Positions 1 to 9,500 of a stretch of DNA of 33,348 nt are shown here, piece by piece (the stretch's first letter is position 1; each line of letters begins with the position of its first letter). This DNA comes from Oceanobacillus sp. HTM 045. GTDB taxonomy: Bacteria; Pseudomonadota; Alphaproteobacteria; Rhodobacterales; Rhodobacteraceae. Under the pieces are notes generated by a model that ran no database searches, was not told the DNA's origin, and was given only the letters and a program-made list of their open reading frames with translations. The DNA is taken from positions 1 through 33,348 of the forward strand of contig WNWL01000010.1 of NCBI GenBank assembly GCA_009733745.1, written 5' to 3'. A program made the position numbers and the translations under genes.

Positions 1-98
1 TCGCCGCGGAGCTCAACGCGCGCGGCATGCTCACCCGGCGCGGTGGCAGCTGGCACGTGTCGAACGTCAGGAACCTGCTGGGGAGGGTGGATGCCTGA
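1..98 (+). CDS. Serine recombinase, C-terminal tail (cut by window edge)
   Basis: Frame 3 is open from the window edge to TGA at 96-98 and encodes about 31 residues, including AAELNARG, TRRGGSWH and VRNLL. This is the pattern of the C-terminal helix-turn-helix that ends many resolvase/invertase-type serine recombinases (leu-asn-ala-arg-gly, then arg-gly-gly-x-trp, then a recognition helix). The catalytic domain lies outside the window, so activity cannot be judged. Its strand is opposite to the minus-strand genes that follow and to the second recombinase at 25897-27192, so it probably belongs to a separate element or to the edge of this one. The tail is short, so the family call rests on pattern recognition only. 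Confidence 0.6.
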   Translation, partial: AAELNARGMLTRRGGSWHVSNVRNLLGRVDA

Positions 99-125
99 TC
101 CCGGGCGTGGTCGGCACGGACCGCT

Positions 126-305
126 TCAACCGGGGAGGCTCAAAGCGGGCGCGGCATCGTGATGGTCGGCAACACCGCCCGGCTCGTTGCCATGTCGATC
201 TTCCAGAAGCGTCACCGCGACAAACGGGTCGTCCGCAATTCCACCGAATTCGCAGACCAGGCGTTCGTACAGGTCCCAGTCGATGTCTTGCTGTTTGGCA
301 TTCAT
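126..305 (-). CDS. Small hypothetical protein (59 aa)
   Basis: The frame starting at ATG 305 encodes an acidic 59-residue protein containing DWDLYERLVCEFGG and DPFVAVTLLEDRHGN. I do not recognise the family. The first 40 residues look like a real helical protein, whereas the tail (HHDAAPALSLPG) is low in character. An upstream TTG at 335 would add ten residues, but the ATG is preceded by a G-rich stretch with AGGTG and is preferred. It lies between the recombinase tail and DUF3489, where small element-borne genes are common. It could be spurious. Confidence 0.35.
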   Translation of the reverse strand: MNAKQQDIDWDLYERLVCEFGGIADDPFVAVTLLEDRHGNEPGGVADHHDAAPALSLPG

Positions 306-497
306 CACCTGCCCCCGCGCCTCATCACACGTCAAGGTTGTCCCTCGATGGGGCCAGAATGAGACGCCGGGACGGCACGATCAGGGAGATGCTTTCACGC
401 CAGTTGCGCAACCGGAACGGGCCGGCACCTCGATGCGCGAGCCCGCGTGCAGAATACCAGCAGCCAGAACCACTCATCCTGCGCGGAGACGTTCCGG

Positions 498-1049
498 TCA
501 GTTCGAAGCGCCAATCCGATAGACGCGTCCTCTGCCCTCGACCTGCTGCGAAGCCACGTCGAGGCCGAGCCTCTTCTTCACCCCACCCGAGATGGCCCCC
601 CGAACCGTGTGCGCTTGCCAGCCCAGTGTTTCGGCGATCTCCGAGACCGTCGCGCCTTCCGGTTTCTCGAGCATGGCAATCAGCTGCGCCTGCTTGGTGC
701 CGGCACGCGGGCCACTGGTGGCGGCCTTCGTTTTACGGCCCTTCACGCCCGTTTTCCCGACCTCCGCCCGTACGGCCGTGTCTGCGCCGCTGTCGGGCTC
801 GATACCGAGGACAGTGAGCGCAGCATCAGTCGCGACCAGGGTCGTGCTGCCTCCGTCATCGCCCTGACGCCAGACCGGATCACCGGCACCGACCGGCACC
901 TCCGCAATGAGGCCCTTCGCGATCAAAGCATCGGCGACCTTCCTTGCAGCGCCGCCCTTGAGAGTCTCGGGAAGGGGCAAAACCCTGAATCCGTCGCGCT
1001 GGCAGGCAGCGGAGAGAACGACGAGCTGTGTATCGGTGAGCCTGGTCAT
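498..1049 (-). CDS. DUF3489 domain protein
   Basis: A 183-residue protein. The N-terminal half (MTRLTDTQLVVLSAACQRD, GGAARKVADALIAKGL, then WR and LVATDAALTVLGI) and the C-terminal half (KQAQLIAMLEKPEGATVSEI, HTVRGAISGGVKKRLGL) match my memory of DUF3489. Both halves look like winged-helix or helix-turn-helix units, the second around residues 115-180, so DNA binding is likely but unproven. The start at ATG 1049 has an AAGGGAG ribosome binding site about ten bases upstream; a longer frame from 1166 lacks such a site and family similarity. DUF3489 genes are frequent companions of DUF2924/large serine recombinase modules in alphaproteobacteria. Here the matching module is at the other end of the window (25529-27798). 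The 238 bases between this start and the next gene show nothing clear. Confidence 0.85.
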   Translation of the reverse strand: MTRLTDTQLVVLSAACQRDGFRVLPLPETLKGGAARKVADALIAKGLIAEVPVGAGDPVWRQGDDGGSTTLVATDAALTVLGIEPDSGADTAVRAEVGKTGVKGRKTKAATSGPRAGTKQAQLIAMLEKPEGATVSEIAETLGWQAHTVRGAISGGVKKRLGLDVASQQVEGRGRVYRIGASN

Positions 1050-1287
1050 GATCGGGGCTCCCTTCGAATCGGGACGGAACCGCTCCGTCCCTCCTACTGC
1101 CCCGAGCCGCGCCCCATGGGTGCGGCTGTGGTTGCCGGCGATCTTCCTTACCGACCGCGTGGGCACACATGCTCGCTATCGGCGGGCAGTCAAATGACGC
1201 GGGGAACTGACCTGTAGAACCAAAAAACTTCAATTCAATGCGAGAGCAGCAAGCGACTTTTCGGCTGGTGTTGAACAACCCATATGC

Positions 1288-1953
1288 CTACTCAATCACC
1301 GGATAGAATGGCTGCCCCCAATCCTGCTGTTGGTTATCCATCATCAGGTCGACAAAGACCGGGAGCAGAAAGGCGAGAATGGCTGCCCCATCTCGCACCT
1401 GTGCCCGGTTCACCCCGCTGTTCCAGGTCGAGCCCCCGTGAACCAGTTGGTTTCGCAGGACGTAGAGCCGATCGAATACGAAGGCGAGGACCTTGACGCT
1501 GTTACCGGCCTGGAATGCCTTTGCAAAGGCACGCGAGGACGTCCGGAACCTTTCCTCCCAGTCCTCGAACCCTTCGATTCCGTTCTGATGCTGCCAGAAC
1601 GGATTGAAAACGAAGCGGTTTTCCATGAGTGTCCGGACTGGTCCCGAGAACCGTTGCCACAAAGCCTTGTAGATGCGCTGCTCTTCGTCCAGCGCCACCA
1701 GCTTGCCGAAGTAGTCGACAAAGGCAGCACGTTCTCCCGGCGCCATGGCTTGGAATTCGCGCTCGTCCGCGTAGGCGGCGTTGAACGCTATCCAGAGGAA
1801 GATGAAGCGCGCATCGTGATCGTCGCCGCAAGCCTCAGCCCGGCCGATCCAGCTGATCGCACGATGCACGCGCAGCCCCATCGTCTCGGGAAAGCCCGCA
1901 CGAATTGCGCGTTGCTTTTCCTTCAAGGCTCTGAACGTCAGGCCGTCAGACAT
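1288..1953 (-). CDS. HEPN-like protein, candidate RNase effector
   Basis: A 221-residue, mainly helical protein. The start at ATG 1953 has a strong GGGAGGA site 5-11 bases upstream; the frame extends to 2085 but that part overlaps the WYL gene and is rejected. Residues 167-172 read RNQLVH, an R-x4-H motif of the type used by HEPN ribonucleases, placed after a long helix (FVFDRLYVLRNQLVHGG) as in HEPN proteins. The N-terminal part (RVHRAISWIGRAEA, RFIFLWIAFNAAYA) also looks like the first helices of a HEPN domain. The gene starts 26 bases after the WYL stop, so the two are very probably one transcript diverging from the large defence array. HEPN proteins often act as RNA-cleaving effectors in defence or toxin-antitoxin systems. 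A role as effector or accessory here is inference; HEPN domains may also be non-catalytic. Confidence 0.72.
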   Translation of the reverse strand: MSDGLTFRALKEKQRAIRAGFPETMGLRVHRAISWIGRAEACGDDHDARFIFLWIAFNAAYADEREFQAMAPGERAAFVDYFGKLVALDEEQRIYKALWQRFSGPVRTLMENRFVFNPFWQHQNGIEGFEDWEERFRTSSRAFAKAFQAGNSVKVLAFVFDRLYVLRNQLVHGGSTWNSGVNRAQVRDGAAILAFLLPVFVDLMMDNQQQDWGQPFYPVIE

Positions 1954-1979
1954 CGAATTCCTCCCATTTAAATACTCGA

Positions 1980-2954
1980 TCACGGCATCGCGCCAAAATC
2001 GGATCGACGGAATCCGGCGACCATCGTCCGCAGCGCCTCCGGAGCGATCACTTCGACCTTGTCCCCCCACTGATAGAGGTGCCAAGTCATCTCGAGCCAG
2101 CCTGCCGCCTCGAAACGCACCACAAGGCTGCCGTCATCTTGCGGCTCGAGCACTTGGCGGGGATGGAAGCGGAAGCCCGCGGCGCGTTCGGCCGCCTCTG
2201 GCGCGAAGCGCCAGATTACCTCGCCAAATTGATCTGGATCCTGCCAGACACCAAAAGACCGTGCGGCATAGTCCGCGATGCTGAAACCGTCCTGAAGCGC
2301 AAAGCTCTCGTCCAGGACTTGCGCATCGCGGATCAGGTCGATGCGGAAATTGCGCACCTCATCGACCTTGGCAGGGTCGCGTGCCGCCAGATACGTCCTG
2401 TGCCCCAGCAAGACGCCGTGCGGTTCCAGGATGCGGCTTGCCTCGTCCCGGTTGTAGCGCACGTATAGCCGGAACGGCCCCCGCAAAGCCTCGATGATCG
2501 CATCTAGAACAGCGGGATCGAGGCTGACACTTGGACCGGGACGCGTAACCTGACCCATTGCGGTCAGAACCGCCTCGGCATCGGTCTCGATACGGGACCG
2601 GGAGGGCGCCTGAGCCAGCAGCCCTTCGCGCAGATCGGCTAACGCCTGGGCATGGCGCAGCCGCCCTTCGGCCTCTGCGCCGCGCGCGGCGATCTCCAGA
2701 GCCTCAACACCGGTTTCGTGGCGAAGTTGCAGCCGGTCGAGGCCGGGATCGAGTAGGCGCCAACGTCGTTTGCGGTCCTCGCCATCCTCTACCTGGACAT
2801 TTCCAAAGGTCTCCTCAAGCGCGTCGGTCATGCGCTGCGCCGTTCGATGCGACACCTCGAATTCCTGAGCAATCTCCTCGAGGCTGATCCCACCGCGTCT
2901 TGCCGCGGCCAGCCGTGCGAGCCGGATCAGACCCTGAGCCTTGGAAAAGGACAT
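1980..2954 (-). CDS. HTH-WYL transcriptional regulator
   Basis: A 324-residue protein. Residues 1-60 form a winged helix-turn-helix (ARRGGISLEEIAQEF then VSHRTAQRMTDALEE). A linker follows, then a WYL-type sensor region around residues 145-235 containing EPHGVLLGHRTYLAARD (RTYL in place of the trp-tyr-leu signature) and RNFRIDLIRDAQVL, and a C-terminal extension (residues 240-324; FEAAGWLEMTWHLYQWG). Proteins of this build (BrxR/CapW class) sit beside phage defence operons and act mostly as repressors relieved by a ligand, probably nucleic acid. The start at ATG 2954 is chosen because MSFSKAQGLIRLARL is a typical beginning; the frame continues to 3047 without similarity. It diverges from the five-gene array at 3249 and is followed by the HEPN-like gene, so it is well placed to control both arms. 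Confidence 0.87.
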   Translation of the reverse strand: MSFSKAQGLIRLARLAAARRGGISLEEIAQEFEVSHRTAQRMTDALEETFGNVQVEDGEDRKRRWRLLDPGLDRLQLRHETGVEALEIAARGAEAEGRLRHAQALADLREGLLAQAPSRSRIETDAEAVLTAMGQVTRPGPSVSLDPAVLDAIIEALRGPFRLYVRYNRDEASRILEPHGVLLGHRTYLAARDPAKVDEVRNFRIDLIRDAQVLDESFALQDGFSIADYAARSFGVWQDPDQFGEVIWRFAPEAAERAAGFRFHPRQVLEPQDDGSLVVRFEAAGWLEMTWHLYQWGDKVEVIAPEALRTMVAGFRRSDFGAMP

Positions 2955-2978
2955 GCGCGCCTCGCAGCCTGCCAAATT

Positions 2979-3171
2979 TTGACACCCTTGAAGGCTAGGA
3001 AGGTCGTTGCGTCGTGTCGAGGCGATTCTTGAGGCCTCGTAGACCAATGGGGCGCCAGGTCCAGCCGCCCCACTAGCGAAAGGAGGAGCTTGGATGCACC
3101 CGCGCCCTATCGAGTTTGAAAGGCCGATGGAACCAGCACTGCGGCGCCAATCCGACAGATATTGACACCCT
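2979..3171 (+). repeat. Direct repeat pair TTGACACCCT
   Basis: Two exact copies of the ten-base word, at 2979-2988 and 3162-3171, are 183 bases apart start to start. The first lies 25 bases upstream of the WYL start codon and the second 78 bases upstream of the helicase-nuclease start. One copy in front of each divergent gene is the layout expected of a shared regulator site, but the length is short enough that chance cannot be excluded. Confidence 0.45.
3094..3165 (+). CDS. Possible leader ORF (23 aa)
   Basis: ATG at 3094 is preceded by AAAGGAGGAG with about six bases of spacing, the best Shine-Dalgarno sequence in the window. It opens a frame of 23 codons (MHPRPIEFERPMEPALRRQS, then DRY, TGA at 3163-3165), ending inside the second TTGACACCCT word. 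I do not recognise the peptide. It may be a translated leader for the array that follows 83 bases later, or a remnant of a longer gene whose ribosome binding site survived. Confidence 0.3.
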   Translation: MHPRPIEFERPMEPALRRQSDRY

Positions 3172-3248
3172 AATATGCGATTGAAGATCCTGCGGCCACG
3201 AGATGTATCCGCAGGTCGAGTCGCGTACAGTTAGAATTGCAGGTGCCC

Positions 3249-6200
3249 ATGCGGGAGTTTGGCGGCAGCATCCTCTTCTCGGCAAGCGATCTGATGCGGT
3301 TCATGGGTTGTGCCCATGCAACGACGCTCGATCTCATGCGCCTTAGAGGCGAAGGGCCGGAGCCTGGTGAGGACACCGAGGATGCCGCGCTTCTGCAGAA
3401 GCAGGGTGACGCCCATGAGGCGGCGCATCTGAAGCGGTTGAAGACTACCGGCAAGGATGTGGTAGAGATCGCCCGCCAAGATCTGGCGCGCGACGCCGAA
3501 GCCACGCGTGCGGCCCTGGCTGAAGGCGCTGAGGTGGTCTTTCAGGGTGCGTTCTTGTCGGGCAACTGGGGCGGCTGGTCGGATTTCCTGGAGCGCGTGG
3601 AGCGCCCCTCTGCGCTCGGACCCTTTAGCTACGAGGTCGCCGACACCAAGCTGAAGCGTCGGCCCCATCCGAAACACGTCCTCCAACTCGTGCTCTATTC
3701 CGACCTTCTGGCCGAGGATCAGGGCGCGGCGCCCGAATTTGCCCATGTCGAGCTCGGCTCCGGCGAACGCGCGACGCTACGGCTCGCCGACTACGCCCAC
3801 TATGCACGCGGCGCGCGGGCGCGGCTCGAGGCCTTCGTGGCTGACCCTTCGCCCACGCGCCCCGTCCCCTGCGCTGACTGCGCGCTGTGCCGCTGGGCCG
3901 ACCACTGCGCCGGCGTCTGGGTCGCCGAGGACAGCCTCTTCAACGTGGCGGGCATCAGCCGCGGGCAAGTGAAGAAGCTCGAGGCTGCGGGGATCACGAC
4001 GATGGAGGCGCTCGCCCGCCTCGATCTCCCGATCCGCGGCATGGCGGAGACCACGCGCGCGAAGCTTGTGATCCAGGCGAGGCTTCAGCATGCCCGCAAG
4101 ACGGGAGAGTCGGCTTACGAACTGCGCGCGCCCGAGCCAGGCAAGGGCTTCGACCTGCTGCCCGAGCCGACGCCCGGTGACATCTTCTACGACATCGAAG
4201 GCGATCCGCATTACGAAGGCGGCCTCGAATACCTGCACGGCGTGTGGTGCGACGGGGACTTCCACGCGTTCTGGGCACATGATCACAAGGCCGAGGCGCA
4301 GGCCCTGTCGCAGCTGCTGGCGTTCTTTCGAGGGCGGCTCGATGCGCATCCGGATGCGCGGATCTACCATTACGCACCCTACGAGATCACCGCGCTGCGG
4401 CGGCTGACCACCAAATACGGGATCGGCGAGGCGTTCCTCGACCGGCTCCTGCGCGAGCGTCGCTTCGTGGATCTCTACTCCGTCGTGCGCGGCGGGCTCA
4501 TCTGCTCGGAAGCCAACTATTCGATCAAGTCGATGGAGGCCTTCTACGGCCGAAAGCGGGACGGCGAGGTGACGACGGCGGGCGGTTCGGTGGTCGCCTA
4601 TGAACGCTGGCGCGAGACGGGCGAGCAGCAGATCCTCGATGAGATCGAGGACTACAACCGCATCGACTGCATCTCCACCGACGAACTTCGGGATTGGCTG
4701 GTCCAGGTCCGACCTAAAAGCTCCTGGCCGCGTCTAGGCGAGGACGCGGGCGACAAGGAACAGGCGGAAGACGCCGACGCCGAAGAACTGCATGCGATGC
4801 TCGCCGCATCCGGTCTGCCCGAGGAACGGCAGCAGATGCTCTTCAACCTCGGCCTCTTTCACAAGCGCGAGGCGAAACCGGCGCAATGGGCCGTTTTCGA
4901 CAGCGCCGGGAAGGACGAGGACGAGCTGATCGACGACCTCGACGCGCTTGCCGGGCTCGAGGCTGTTGGCCCGGCGGAACCGGTGAAGCGATCCATGGCG
5001 CGCACCTATCGCTTCCCACCCCAGGAGACGAAGCTGCGGGGCGGCAAGAAGGCGACCATCCCAGTCGCTGACGGACCGCCAACCACCATCGACATCGCAG
5101 CTATCGACCGGACGCGGAGAGAGATCACTCTCAAGGCGGGACCGAAGAAGGCCGATCTGCTGACGGATCGCCTTACGCTCCACCCGGATTGGCCGCTCAA
5201 CACAGGTGTTATCGCGGCGGCTCTGCGCGATGTCATCACGGATCAATGTTGGCCGCGTCGGTTCACCGCCATCGACGACCTGCTGTCGCGTGCCGCCCCG
5301 CGCCTGACGACCGGCCCGAAGCCCGACCTACTGGATGGCGCCGATCCTGTGGCCGGGACGATCGCGGCCGTGGGCGCGATGGACGGCACCGTGCTGCCGA
5401 TCCAGGGGCCGCCGGGCACGGGCAAGACATACGTCACGGCGCGGGCGATCCTGTCGCTCGTACGGAAAGGACACCGCGTCGGCGTGGCCTCGAACAGCCA
5501 CGAGGCCATTCGCAATGTGCTGATGGGCTGTCTTCTTGCGCTGGAGGACGACGATCCGGACATCACGCTGGAGAACGCCGAGCTCGCTCACAAGGTGAGC
5601 GGTGAAGACGACGGCTATCCCGAGGGATTCACCGGCATCACCCGTGCCACGTCCAACGACGATCCCGCGCTTACAGAGGCCCGTGTCGTCGGCGGCACCG
5701 CCTTTTTCTTCTCACGTCCGGAGTTCGAGCAGTCGCTGGACTGGCTCTTCGTGGACGAGGCTGGACAGGTCGGCCTCGCCAACATGGTCGCCATGGGGCG
5801 TGCCGCGCGCAACATCGTGCTCGTCGGCGACCCGCGTCAACTGCCGCAGGTGATCCAGGGCGCGCATCCCGAGCCTGCGAACCTCTCCTGCCTCGACTGG
5901 ATGCTGGGCGATCACGCCACGATTCCCCCGGACCGAGGCATCTTTCTCCCCGTCTCGCGGCGGATGCACCCCGAGGTCTGCCGTTTCATTTCGGACCAGG
6001 TCTATGAGGGTCGGCTGACCAGCCACCCCGATGCGGCACGCCAGCTCGTCAGAGGCACGCGGTTCCCTGAGGCGGGGGCGTTCTGGGTCCCAGTCGCGCA
6101 TGAGGGCAATGCGCAGATCTCGACCGAGGAGGTCTCCGCGATCCAGGCCGCGGCCGCCGACCTTCTGAATGGCGAGTGGACGGAGAAGGACGGCACGCGC

Positions 6201-6560
6201 CGCCCCATGCGCGAGACGGACATCATCGTCGTCGCCCCCTACAACGCGCAGGTGAACGCCCTTCGCGACGCACTGCCGCCCGGCATCCGCGTCGGCACGG
6301 TCGACAAGTTCCAGGGGCAGGAGGCGCCGGTCTGCCTCGTCTCCATGACGGCCTCATCAGCCGAGGAAACGCCGCGCGGGATGGACTTCCTGTTCTCACT
6401 CAACCGGATCAACGTGGCTGTCTCGCGCGCCAAAGGCCTTGCGCTGGTCTTCGGCGCGCCGCGTCTGCGCGAGGCGAAGAGTGAGACGGTCGAACAGATG
6501 CGGCTGATAAACACGCTCTGTGCTGTGACGGCACTCGCTGAAATCAAAGGGGCGCCATGA
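3249..6560 (+). CDS. TM0106-type RecB-like nuclease / RNase H-fold / SF1 helicase fusion
   Basis: A 1103-residue multidomain DNA enzyme. Residues 1-225 are a RecB/Cas4-like nuclease: C21 (FMGCAHATTLDL), the active-site strand VADTK with D132 and K134, and cysteines 208, 211, 214 and 220 that with C21 can hold an iron-sulphur cluster as in Cas4 and AddB. A helix-hairpin-helix-like stretch follows (VAGISRGQVKKLEAAGITT). Residues 305-490 form a YprB/RNase H-like exonuclease domain starting DIFYDIEGDP (D315, E317) and ending near EDYNRIDCISTDELRDW. Residues 690-1080 are an SF1 (UPF1/Dna2-like) helicase: Walker A GPPGTGKT at 720-727, Walker B VDEAG at 835-839, VGDPRQLPQ, VDKFQGQE near 1018 and NVAVSRAKG. 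The ATG at 3249 is preferred to a TTG at 3237. Its stop overlaps the next start by ATGA, so translation is probably coupled. A decayed relative of its C-terminus lies at 16655-16780. Confidence 0.92.
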   Translation: MREFGGSILFSASDLMRFMGCAHATTLDLMRLRGEGPEPGEDTEDAALLQKQGDAHEAAHLKRLKTTGKDVVEIARQDLARDAEATRAALAEGAEVVFQGAFLSGNWGGWSDFLERVERPSALGPFSYEVADTKLKRRPHPKHVLQLVLYSDLLAEDQGAAPEFAHVELGSGERATLRLADYAHYARGARARLEAFVADPSPTRPVPCADCALCRWADHCAGVWVAEDSLFNVAGISRGQVKKLEAAGITTMEALARLDLPIRGMAETTRAKLVIQARLQHARKTGESAYELRAPEPGKGFDLLPEPTPGDIFYDIEGDPHYEGGLEYLHGVWCDGDFHAFWAHDHKAEAQALSQLLAFFRGRLDAHPDARIYHYAPYEITALRRLTTKYGIGEAFLDRLLRERRFVDLYSVVRGGLICSEANYSIKSMEAFYGRKRDGEVTTAGGSVVAYERWRETGEQQILDEIEDYNRIDCISTDELRDWLVQVRPKSSWPRLGEDAGDKEQAEDADAEELHAMLAASGLPEERQQMLFNLGLFHKREAKPAQWAVFDSAGKDEDELIDDLDALAGLEAVGPAEPVKRSMARTYRFPPQETKLRGGKKATIPVADGPPTTIDIAAIDRTRREITLKAGPKKADLLTDRLTLHPDWPLNTGVIAAALRDVITDQCWPRRFTAIDDLLSRAAPRLTTGPKPDLLDGADPVAGTIAAVGAMDGTVLPIQGPPGTGKTYVTARAILSLVRKGHRVGVASNSHEAIRNVLMGCLLALEDDDPDITLENAELAHKVSGEDDGYPEGFTGITRATSNDDPALTEARVVGGTAFFFSRPEFEQSLDWLFVDEAGQVGLANMVAMGRAARNIVLVGDPRQLPQVIQGAHPEPANLSCLDWMLGDHATIPPDRGIFLPVSRRMHPEVCRFISDQVYEGRLTSHPDAARQLVRGTRFPEAGAFWVPVAHEGNAQISTEEVSAIQAAAADLLNGEWTEKDGTRRPMRETDIIVVAPYNAQVNALRDALPPGIRVGTVDKFQGQEAPVCLVSMTASSAEETPRGMDFLFSLNRINVAVSRAKGLALVFGAPRLREAKSETVEQMRLINTLCAVTALAEIKGAP

Positions 6561-9500
6561 GATTCGACCCAAAGGACATCGTCGAGCATCTGCGCCACAA
6601 CCTTGAGCGTTATCCCTATGCTGACGGGTTTCCTGTTCTTCGCGAGCTTCTGCAGAATGCCGATGACGCGCGCGCCGGGGCTGTGGCGGTGCATCTGCTC
6701 GAGGGGTGGCCCGAGGCGGAGAACCCGCTCTTCCAGGGGCCGGGCCTGCTCATAGTCAACGATGGCGAGTTCGATGCACGCTCGGCGCAGGGAATGCAGA
6801 CCTTCGGCGGCAGCGTCAAGGCGCTGGACGAGGACGCCGTTGGGCGCTTCGGTCTAGGGCAGAAGTCGGTCTTTCACCTCTGCGATGCCTTCGTCGTGGT
6901 GCCCGAGGGCTACGGCGAGCACGCGCCCTTCGTCGTCAACCCGTTCGAGACGCTCGGGCGGCCGGGCGATCCCTGCCTGCTCTGGACCTCCGTGGCGGAT
7001 GCCGATGCCGCGCGCCTCAGGGCGGCGGGTGCGACCAGCCTGCCCGCAAAGCGGCGCCTGAACCTGTGGTTCCCGCTGCGCCGTTCGGACCTTCGCCCGA
7101 AGCCGATGAGCAACGGCATCGTCGCCAGCGACATCGCGCCGGCAAGCCTCTCTCCGCTTGCCGACCGGCAAAAGCTGGCCGAACTCTTGGCCGCCTTGCG
7201 TCATGTTAAGCGCGTTTCCGTTGTCATCGGCGCGGCGAAGGTCGACCTGGACCGTCGAGATGCCCCGGGTATGGTCGGCTACACCCTGGAACCGGGCGAT
7301 CGCCGCTTCGGCGGGCCTCTGGGCGTGGGCCTTGCCAGCCTCGGGCGCGAGCGGCGCGCGACCGACGACTTTTGCCGCGATCTGAGGGAATCAGCCTCCT
7401 GGCCGCGGACACGCAACCGCGACACCGACGAGGAGGAGCCGCAGAAGGCCACCCCTCATGGCGCTGTGATTCTTGTAAACGACGCCGAGGCCACGGCCGA
7501 ACTTGCCGGGGACTGGGCGGTGCTTCTGCCGGTCGCAGCGGCCTTTCCCCGCGTCCCGCAAGAGGGCAAGGGGCGCCTCCGGCTGATCCTGCACGGCTGC
7601 TTCTTCGTGGACAGCGGACGCAAGGCCGTGATCGGGCTCGATGAGACCAGCGCGCGCCCCGGGGATGCGCACCCGAGCGACGAGGCGGGCATCCGTGCCG
7701 CCTGGAACCGAAGCCTGCGCGACGGGTTAGTGCTGCCGCTGATCCCCGCCGTCCTGCACGACACCCTGACAGAGCAGATGCTTTCCAGCGAAGCGCTTGC
7801 CGCTGCCATCACGGCGCTTGCAGGCAGCGACTTCGGTCGCGCGCACCGTGCGGCCATCTGCGGCAAGCATACGCTGGCGCGCGTCGTTGAGCGGGCGGGC
7901 AGCGTGCTGGTGGCCCGCTGGCGCCTTCTACCTGCGGATGCGCGGCTGCGTCCGCTGCCGGCGCCGGACGAACGCGGCCGGGTCGGCCTTGCCGCCATCC
8001 TGCCGAGGCTCGCCGATTGGGCCGAGGCACGGGGGCTCACCCTCGTCTGCGGAACCGAGGCTGTGCTGGCCCCCGAGTCCCCGGCCTGGGAGGACGAAGA
8101 GCTCGCAGCGCTCCTTCGGGATCTGGACCCCTCGGTCTTCCATGCCGAAGCCCGGGCGCGCGCTCTGGGCGGCTTGCTTGCCGTCGCCTGCACCGATCCC
8201 GGCCTGCGCGCGGCCGCGGCTGGTCCGGTGCTGAGCTCTCTTCGGCAAGCGCTGGCCTCGGAGCGGACACTTGCCCTTCACGAGGCGATCGCGGACGTGC
8301 TGGCGAAAGTGGATGGCGCAGGCGTGGTGCCGCTGCCCAAAACCGCTTCAGAGCGCTTCGTCCTGCGCGCGCTCGCGCAGGCATCCGAGGCCGTGATCTG
8401 CCTGCCGCGGGACTGGCTGTCCCTGAGCACCGGTGCCGACATCGCCCTTGATCGGCACGAGGCGCGCCCGCTTCTGGCCGCGCTGGAGCCGCTGCTCCAG
8501 TCCGACCGGCAGGCCGATGCCGCGGCGGCTGCCGCCCTGGCAATCGTCAGACGGCTCGAGCGGATGGACCATGCGCTCGCCGATCCCGAGCTGAGCTCCC
8601 TCAAGGTGTTGCGCGCATCAAGTGGTGCGTTGCCAACGCTGCTCAGTCTCGGAGAACTCCATGTCGCCGCGCGCGAGGGGCGCCTGTTCAAGGACACGCC
8701 CGCCGCGAGAAAGCGCCTCAATCTCCTGGCTGCCGCCCTGCCTCAGGTGCAAGCGTTCATCTTGCCGGATGTCGTGTTTAAATCACTTGAAGATCCTGGT
8801 GCGGGCCGGTCGGTACCGTTCCAGGCCGTCGATCTCGATCCAGCGGCAACCAGCGCGCTCGTACGCGAAGCCACCGTTTTCGGCCCGCCTGCGGCTCGGG
8901 CCGACCTTCTGGCAGAGATCTTCACGACCGACGCGGAGAGGCGCGGTGCCCTCCGGGCCCTTGCGGCCGGAGATCGGCGCGCGTTCGAGGATGGCATCCG
9001 TCTCGTGGCGCTTGCAGAGATTGCGCTGGCGCTCGACCACTTCCTTGCCCGGCTGCTTGCGCAGTCCGCTCAGGAAATTCCCGTGCCGGGCGCCATCGTC
9101 GACAAACTCGACCGCGCTCGGCAGCGGCATCTCGGAATTGCCGAGATCGCAGGGCAGGATCTCGGGGAGCTGCTTCTCCGTCATGCCCATGAGCTTTCGG
9201 GCCATGGTCTCGACCGGGAGGTGGCCGAGGCGATCCTGTGCGCCGGCATCCCAGTGGAGGCGCTGCGCAAGCTGTCAGTCCTGCCCCGTGTCGACGGCGG
9301 CTGGGCCAGCGCCTATACCCTCTATCGGCGCACACCCGACTGGCCGGTGCCGCACGCTCTACAGACCCTCGTGCCGATGCTGAGCGCTCTCGAAGATCCG
9401 AACGCGAAGCAGCAGGCCGAGGCGCTGGTCCCGCCCTGGTCGCCCGAGGCGCAGATCGCGCTCTGCCTCGGTCAACCCGAACCCTCGCGCTTCGCCGCCG

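Larger units (their letters stand above)
2955..3248. promoter_or_regulatory. Divergent control region with a repeated TTGACACCCT
   Basis: These 294 bases separate the WYL gene (minus) from the helicase-nuclease gene (plus). The decamer TTGACACCCT occurs twice in the same orientation, at 2979-2988 and 3162-3171. The second copy is flanked by ATATT and AATAT, an imperfect inverted repeat. Each TTGACA could be read as a -35 box, but I see no good -10 at the right spacing, so an operator for the divergent WYL protein is equally possible. A short ORF with a near-ideal ribosome binding site lies between the copies. Confidence 0.4.

Noticed and set aside
447-1217. A 256-codon plus-strand frame
   Set aside because: It is antisense to DUF3489, which has strong family similarity and a good ribosome binding site.
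2955-3047. N-terminal extension of the WYL regulator to 3047
   Set aside because: The extra 31 residues have no family similarity and would cover the first TTGACACCCT word; ATG 2954 begins a typical helix-turn-helix.
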